NCBI GenBank assembly: GCA_009869945.1
Contig: WIXG01000735.1
Coordinates: forward strand, 1-24,121
Length of the DNA stretch: 24,121 nucleotides
From: Mesaphorura yosii
Lineage: Eukaryota > Arthropoda > Collembola > Poduromorpha > Tullbergiidae
Direction of reading: 5' to 3'
Each line of letters opens with the position of its first letter. Position 1 is the first letter of the stretch. The notes under the pieces are model-generated. The model worked only from the letters and a program-made list of their open reading frames with translations. It ran no database searches and was not told where the DNA came from. Below, one piece after another: positions 20,501 through 24,121 of the stretch. A program made the position numbers and the translations under genes.

Positions 20501-21878
20501 GACAGCTTTGGCATTGCTAGAAAAGGGCCTCAATCCAACCGCCCCCAACGGGCGGGGTTTCGACTGCTTCAGCCTCGCCATGCGACGTGGGCACCTCCAA
20601 ACCCTTCAGAAACTCATCGAGGCCACACAGCCGGCCTACGACTGCACTCGCCCAGCAAACGGCAGCGCCGTCCCGGGCGCAGAGACGTATTTTGGCGCGG
20701 CCCTGCGCTTGAGCGATAAGCATCCCCGAATCGCTTTGTGCCTGCTCGAGGGGCTCAAACTTGCCCCAACGGCTACGGAAGGAGGTGTCTTCGACGACGA
20801 ATCGGGCCAGTCTTTTATTTCGTACGTGGCTCACCGCTCGCCGAGTCCGCCCGTCCTCAGACGCGCCGTTAGCAAGCTGAGCGCAAGAGGAGCCTCCAAT
20901 TTATGGACTGCAGATGGGCGGGGTCGCAATGCGCTGCACCACGCCGCCATGGGGGCCAACCTGCAAGCGGCGCAGTGGCTGCTCAAACGGAATGACGGAG
21001 GGGGACGAGCGCGCGTGGACGACCGAGACAAAGACGGGAACACGGCGCTGGGGCTGCTGCTCAAAGTTCCGAGAAGTGAATACCTGCACCACGCCGACTT
21101 TGTGCACCTCCTCCACTCCTGTGGGGCGAACATCAACCTGGTGTGTGGCACCGGCTGCAAGACGGCGGTAGGACTCGCCATTGAGGGACGTATCGAGCAG
21201 GCGCTCGAGAAACTGCTCGCGCTTGGCGCAGACTGCGCGGCGATGTCTGGCGGAGAGTCTCCGCTCCTGCTCGCCGCCAGAATCAGAACCCCCTACCTCC
21301 TGCAACACGTGATGGATAAAATGATAAGCCAAGGGCTCCCAATTTGTCATGGTTCTGGGTCAGGCGACGTCAGCGCCGACACTGGCAAGTCTGCACTCCA
21401 CTTCATTGTCGAGTTCAACCACGTCGGCGGCGCAAAATTGCTGCTTGAGGCGCCAGGACACGAAGGGCACGGACAGTCCGAGTGGGCGACTGCAGAGCTG
21501 AGGGACCACGGCGGAAAGAGCCCGCTTCACTGGGCTGTCACGGGCAACGCAGGACAGGAACGGATGGAAATGGTCGCTCTCCTGCTCCAACACCGCCCCA
21601 ACGACTTGCACGCAACGGACAAAGAAGACTGGACGCCTTTGCATCTCGCGGCCGAATGGCAAAAACCGAGTTCACTTCAGTTGCTGTTGGATGCCGGAGG
21701 AGACCCGGGCCGAATGACTGCAGGAGGCCAAACCGTTGCGGACATCCGGTTCAAGTACGAATACGAGTACGCATCAGACAACCCCGATGCGAAGGCGGCC
21801 CCCCCAAGGTCTCGTGAACGCCGTGGTCGCAGGGGACGTGACCCGAGTTCAGGATCTGTTTGCACTCAGACGAGTTGA
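17511..21878 (+). CDS. Longest uninterrupted segment: HEPN-like motif plus ankyrin array
   Basis: This is the open part of the giant gene between the TAG at 17508-17510 and the shifted stop at 21878; its first ATG is at 17559, giving 1,439 residues. It begins with a helical segment carrying RNYLAHGD at residues 23-30, then a linker rich in Lys/Arg and ankyrin repeats from about residue 158 to the end, many with the TPLHLAA/xPLxxAV core and a following xVVxxLLxxGA helix. The last about 27 residues, after the C7 run, are Arg-rich and read in the wrong frame, while the proper ankyrin continuation is in the +1 frame (to 22194). If translated alone it would retain one HEPN motif and nearly all of the ankyrin array. 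No separate promoter is visible, so I treat it as a fragment of the larger gene. Confidence 0.6.
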   Translation: MFDILRSIGKLLKVNRMDELITTMQTLQGSPLFEHFLIRNYLAHGDLVLDTIDQSLAESIINNAVGFVEKGRSLVRISKLYREGSQESLKKAFGIPYAPEIVLALQAQEKIRRKKTAQVTFTLESRHGPHFLQQLFQEELLDAIRKDDLLTFEFMTSALAPNPPELKFAKYFTLTHVAVLRDSPGIFRLLLETGRLSVGPDLRNVTPLHLAALQSERGASYLAVLLQQVGVDPNCFSVGSFLSPLQLAVAALHEDIVRVLLNSDSGADPNIPDPSDPLHDRVPLCLAVEANATEIVRLLLQAGAVTDVIKHRTSPLHLACKHGNLHVVRALVDAGANVEHHDVEETPLVTAVKTGHVEVANYLIEEAGASMSSENVLHKRSLLSVAVDSRSVEMVEYIGRWPLDQDSLRAGAMPIDRAVLTGDLDLVKYALKIMRRHVDIDLAALPVLHRAVDRGLLEIVEYLVREGASLLTQQYGRTPILHACSVSLPVLKACLQLHFGDTFIVRLGELEEFRKGKLMLAAVRRGLADVVSFLHEAGAALLGDETDDVQMVAAGRGDVHVLEYFHSQLPACLGARDHNHADDGDDGWTCLHYACANGRLPAVQFLQRAASREDWIRWLNTKPLPLLLCLKQTKLEVGRWLVSDGGAELVEGEGYSSLHQAFWLNNVELLQHCIEQMTGNVALLNEPDPHGYTPMQRAAKESKWNLVRLLAEAEADPALEDPQRKTALQRAMSVGNITMMEFIAGRTTPPPKSLDLLEMMVAFRDQASVFEYLLPQVERYLQTQTNVPDLKERLLCIFAAACDSKFVAAVRSLLKAPWFRTTVSVDTDTRPLLQAMLSNATDEILALCRPILDRTLSSPSGADPRLICELIWTVIGNYASGLDGVIKTLLERKECECIRGDHIDCFGVDRILGSTGETPQWTLVAFLLQFDVPVPGAQELQPILFRAIAEFVTDDAAAALFVTRALPNFVSGSSNVYTAEVSGNNLLHQACASGNWRTALALLEKGLNPTAPNGRGFDCFSLAMRRGHLQTLQKLIEATQPAYDCTRPANGSAVPGAETYFGAALRLSDKHPRIALCLLEGLKLAPTATEGGVFDDESGQSFISYVAHRSPSPPVLRRAVSKLSARGASNLWTADGRGRNALHHAAMGANLQAAQWLLKRNDGGGRARVDDRDKDGNTALGLLLKVPRSEYLHHADFVHLLHSCGANINLVCGTGCKTAVGLAIEGRIEQALEKLLALGADCAAMSGGESPLLLAARIRTPYLLQHVMDKMISQGLPICHGSGSGDVSADTGKSALHFIVEFNHVGGAKLLLEAPGHEGHGQSEWATAELRDHGGKSPLHWAVTGNAGQERMEMVALLLQHRPNDLHATDKEDWTPLHLAAEWQKPSSLQLLLDAGGDPGRMTAGGQTVADIRFKYEYEYASDNPDAKAAPPRSRERRGRRGRDPSSGSVCTQTS
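17625..17642 (+). other. HEPN-like catalytic motif 2 (RNYLAH)
   Basis: FLIRNYLAHGD is a textbook form of the HEPN Rx4-6H motif (Arg-Asn-x3-His followed by Gly), commonly seen as RN-x-(L/I)-AHG in this superfamily. It lies 38 codons after the in-frame TAG. Confidence 0.6.
21799..21805 (+). other. C7 homopolymer at the frameshift
   Basis: Ankyrin coding lies in frame 0 before this run and in frame +1 after it; a run of six would keep one frame. Homopolymer slippage or sequencing error is the simplest explanation. Confidence 0.7.
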
Positions 21879-22212
21879 CCCGAACCGAAAACTGGGCCCG
21901 CCGCACGAAGGAAGCACGCTCCTGCACGTCGCGGTAGAGACCGAAAACTATGCGCTGGTTAAGTGGATGGTGAAGGAGGCCAAGGTACATACGGGGGTGC
22001 AGGACTTAAGACGAAGGTTCCCCGCCTGCGTCGCCGTTGAGAAGAAGAATCGGCCCCTCGTGCAGCTGCTACTCGAGGCGGGGTCCAGCTGGCGCGCAAG
22101 GAACCGCGAGCCGATGGACCCCGACATTGTCCACTGGCTCCTCAACTCGGACCAGCGCAGCGTGGAGTTCTTCGAAAACAGGATCCCGAAGTGAGCTCAA
22201 CAAAGGACAAGT

Positions 22213-22218
22213 TTTATT
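22213..22218 (-). terminator. Candidate poly(A) signal of the minus-strand gene
   Basis: TTTATT on the plus strand reads AATAAA on the minus strand, about 104 nt beyond the TAA at 22324-22322. Confidence 0.45.
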
Positions 22219-22285
22219 GTAACGAAATATGATTCTAATTCTCGTGCCAAATATAAAATGACTGTGATTATTAAACTGCCTGATC

Positions 22286-22291
22286 AATAAA
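22286..22291 (+). terminator. Candidate poly(A) signal of the HEPN-ankyrin gene
   Basis: AATAAA lies 92 nt after the stop at 22194. Its position beyond the minus-strand signal means the convergent transcripts would overlap at their 3' ends. Confidence 0.5.
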
Positions 22292-22321
22292 TATTTTGCT
22301 GCAGAGAAAATGTGTACGCTT

Positions 22322-23720
22322 TTAATGAAAATTGAGTTTATTATTTCGAAGCTCAACAATGACGGTCCCGTTGCCGTTGGCGGTCTTGCTCTGGCAGTGC
22401 TGCAACTCCGCCTCGAGGGTGTCGACCCGGTCCAGAACGTCCACCGCCTCCTGCAAAACCTGGGACACGTCCCAGCCCTGATCCACGCGCTTAAACACGC
22501 TTGCTCGCACTGTGTAGTACGAGCAGTGGCCCAAGACTTGACAGAGCTTCGTCACCATGCTGGCGGGCACTGTGAGGTGCACTTCGACCTCCGTCTCGTC
22601 GCTGTACGTCTCCGAAGTCGCCCGCGACCACTCGTCTTGAACGCAGTGCTGCTCGAACCGGACGACGAGCGGCTGGTTTGGTCGCTCGATCCGGCGACAA
22701 CCTCCGCCGTAGTGCGCGCTTCGGTCGTGGAGCCCGTTCGGTGTTTTGCGAGGCGCTGCTGTCCTGACTCCGAGTCCAGGGTGACCTGATGAGTGCTCTG
22801 ACTTGACACGTCCACCGCGTTCCCGCTCGTACCCGACGCTCTCTGCTCGGAACCCTTCGTTGTGCTTTGACTGGTTCCGGAATCCTGACCCACCTGATAT
22901 GTCGTGCCTGACGATGCGTGCGTGCCCGTCTGCTCGTTTCTGTGCTCCGGAATCTCCCCTCCCCCCTTGTCCTGCGACACGCTATTGGACGAGTCGCTGC
23001 TGATCGTCTGCGTCTGGCTGGAGTGCGACTCGCCGCCGTGGCTGTTGGACGAACTTCTCCCTTGCGTGCGAGTGTTCTGAGTCTGACTTCCGGGGGAGTG
23101 CTCCCTGCTTCCCGACTTGCTCTTCTCCCTGCCAACCTCGCGAATATCCTCCACCGCTTGGCTGTGCTCCGAGCCTGTCGTCTGTGCGCTCTGCGAATTG
23201 CTGGTCAATCTTGCTTTCAGGCTGGCTCCAATTCCAACGAACTCTTCCTTTACGCCAGCCGCCACGCCGATCTCCGGAGTCTCAGTGTCTGGACTGGTTG
23301 TGGGTATCCGTTGTGGTGGTTCCGCTCGTCTGCGACTGACGGTTTGTCTCGCTCCAGCTCTAGCTGCTCGTGTCCGTGTTTGAGGTGCTGTGCATCGTTG
23401 AGAAGGACTGTTCTTGCGAGTACGACTCGGAGCTTCCGGATGTCAGGCTTCTGCTTTTGGAAATCGCCATGGACTTGAGGGAACCCGCCCTCCAGTTTGC
23501 GGAGTCGATGCGGAGCCGTCCGTGCGTGTGGTCCGTCCCGGTGTTTTGTGAGCCGCCGCTGGCGGTGGACACGGACGCATGCGAGCCTTGCGCGTACCTG
23601 CTGCTCGCTGTCTGGCTTGTGCCTGTGCTGTTGCTGGAGCTCTGCGTACGACCGTCCGTCGACCCCTGAGACTGGCCCTAACTGTCCGGTCGTGTTTATC
23701 AAGGTCACGCCTTGCGACAT
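22322..23720 (-). pseudogene. Ser/Thr/Gln-rich disordered protein with folded C-terminal region, broken
   Basis: From the ATG at 23720 the minus strand encodes a low-complexity Ser/Thr/Gln/Gly/Asn-rich protein (for example SSSNSTGTSQTASSRYAQGS), followed by about 125 residues of normal composition (QPLVVRFEQHCVQDEW; VHLTVPASMVTKLCQVLGHC; a heptad-like VLQEAVDVLDRVDTLEAEL) ending at the TAA at 22324-22322. Coding signal passes through three frames: a shift near 23680, an in-frame TAG at 23362-23360, a shift between 23360 and 23282, and a shift near 22690. The strong Ser/Thr/Gln bias is confined to the frames I chose, so the path is well supported. No intron is obvious. An in-frame stop upstream at about 23783 leaves the start as annotated, though an upstream exon is possible. 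I recognise no family and infer no function. It converges on the HEPN-ankyrin gene with only 127 bp between stop codons. Confidence 0.5.
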
Positions 23721-23801
23721 CGTCAGACTCGACCCGTGTGAGTTTGACTGAACGTGTGACGTTGCCTTTCCCGCAAAATTTTGTCACACGAACATGCAGT
23801 G

Positions 23802-23832
23802 AAAAGCATGCAGAAAATGCATGCATGCTTTT
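23802..23832. repeat. Perfect 10-bp inverted repeat, 11-nt loop
   Basis: AAAAGCATGC (23802-23811) is the reverse complement of GCATGCTTTT (23823-23832). It lies about 85 bp upstream of the minus-strand gene start at 23720. Confidence 0.6.
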
Positions 23833-24018
23833 GTAGTGAAAACATAAAGTAAATATCGTTGCTTGAACTTACATGTGATGAAGTAAATTATACATTCTAG
23901 ATCTAGATCTTCAACCGATCTACTAAATACTGACGCTAAAGAGCACCAGCGTTAAATATTCAGGAGGACAAAGATGACAGCATCGATTTTGAACTTGAGC
24001 ATGTCCAGAATGAGTGGA

Positions 24019-24117
24019 CGACCCACAAAGTAAAGGGGACCGACTTCGTTTCTCAGGCGACCCACCCACCATAATGACCCACGTACGCTGGAGACTACTA
24101 TGCGAGGCGACCCACCC
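24019..24117 (+). repeat. Short GACCCAC-containing repeats
   Basis: GGCGACCCACCC occurs identically at 24056-24067 and 24106-24117, with related CGACCCAC at 24019-24026 and TGACCCAC at 24075-24082. The pattern may continue beyond the window. Confidence 0.45.
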
Positions 24118-24121
24118 GTTA

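Larger units (their letters stand above)
14852..22194 (+). pseudogene. Giant HEPN-like plus ankyrin-repeat protein, frame broken by three stops and one frameshift
   Basis: Exon 1 supplies only ATGG (14852-14855) before a 61-nt intron (GTAAGT...TCTCCCGCAG, 14856-14916); from 14917 one frame runs for about 2,430 codons. Part 1 (to about 17800) is alpha-helical, with two RNxxxH motifs, RNGLSH (15882-15899) and RNYLAH (17625-17642), the Rx4-6H signature of HEPN RNases. Part 2 (about 18030-22190) is an ankyrin array of at least 20 units (SPLHLACKHGNLHVVRALVD, TPLHLAAEWQKPSSLQLLLD). The frame is cut by TAA 15795-15797, TGA 16932-16934, TAG 17508-17510 and a C7 run at 21799-21805, beyond which ankyrin coding continues one frame over to the TGA at 22192-22194. 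Coding quality is continuous across each break. It is GC-richer than its neighbours and has no signal peptide, so it is probably cytosolic. A role as a regulated RNase, analogous to RNase L, is inference. A neutral pseudogene, assembly error or allele are the alternatives. Confidence 0.7.
23721..24121. other. Non-coding right end of the window
   Basis: No gene is supported. It contains an inverted repeat at 23802-23832, a palindromic AGATCTAGATCT at 23899-23910 and a short repeated GACCCACCC motif at the end. Confidence 0.45.

Noticed and set aside
18958..21180. Long open frames on the minus strand and in other frames inside the ankyrin gene
   Set aside because: They are by-products of high GC and codon bias in the real frame; their translations are Arg/Ser/Pro-rich without repeats.
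14852..22194. Latrotoxin-like protein
   Set aside because: Long ankyrin arrays after a helical N-terminus recall latrotoxins, but there is no signal peptide, the helical half carries HEPN-type motifs, and I see no latrotoxin-specific feature. Ankyrin repeats alone are not evidence of a toxin.
14852..22194. Endosymbiont or bacterial contaminant contig
   Set aside because: The gene has a clean eukaryotic intron at its start and is embedded among spliced arthropod genes, with AATAAA signals.

Overview
The window looks like arthropod nuclear DNA, probably from a basal hexapod such as a springtail. The host group is inferred from gene content, not from a search. Supporting evidence is short GT-AG introns (mostly 60-78 nt), a cluster of seven-transmembrane gustatory-type chemoreceptor genes, a chitin-binding secreted protein and an hAT DNA transposon. 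Nothing indicates a bacterial replicon: there is no Shine-Dalgarno/operon layout, rRNA, tRNA or CRISPR.

Layout. 1-2440: an hAT element, with a CGGBP1-type zinc finger plus hAT transposase carrying one intron and one frameshift. 2446-9990: minus-strand gustatory receptors in four states: GrA (pseudogene whose last intron runs into the hAT element), GrB (intact, four exons, one GC-AG intron), GrC (intact, three exons) and GrD (deleted relic). A chitin-binding protein gene with several lesions lies between GrB and GrC on the plus strand (6433-7243). 9990-12094 is mostly empty apart from a 16-bp minisatellite. 12095-12893 holds a broken receptor of a different subfamily on the plus strand. It meets a minus-strand gene for a secreted coiled-coil protein (13614-12811). 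A small Cys-rich minus-strand gene (14720-14170) is divergent from the main locus.

The main locus, 14852-22194 (+), is one very large GC-rich reading frame of about 2,430 codons behind a single 61-nt intron placed right after the start codon. It encodes a long helical N-terminal half with two RNxxxH motifs typical of HEPN ribonuclease domains, then a long ankyrin-repeat array. The frame is broken by one TAA, one TGA and one TAG and by a C7 homopolymer frameshift near the end. A convergent minus-strand gene (23720-22322), Ser/Thr/Gln-rich with a folded C-terminus, abuts it with overlapping 3' ends and is also broken.

How it fits together. The receptor cluster is a tandem family in gain and loss, with copies at every stage of decay. 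The HEPN-ankyrin gene is the most novel item: its layout recalls RNase L (ankyrin repeats plus a HEPN-superfamily KEN nuclease) without a visible kinase-like domain, so a defence or regulatory RNase role is a reasonable hypothesis. Many genes carry single-base lesions while GrB and GrC are clean, so real gene decay and residual assembly errors must be separated with reads.
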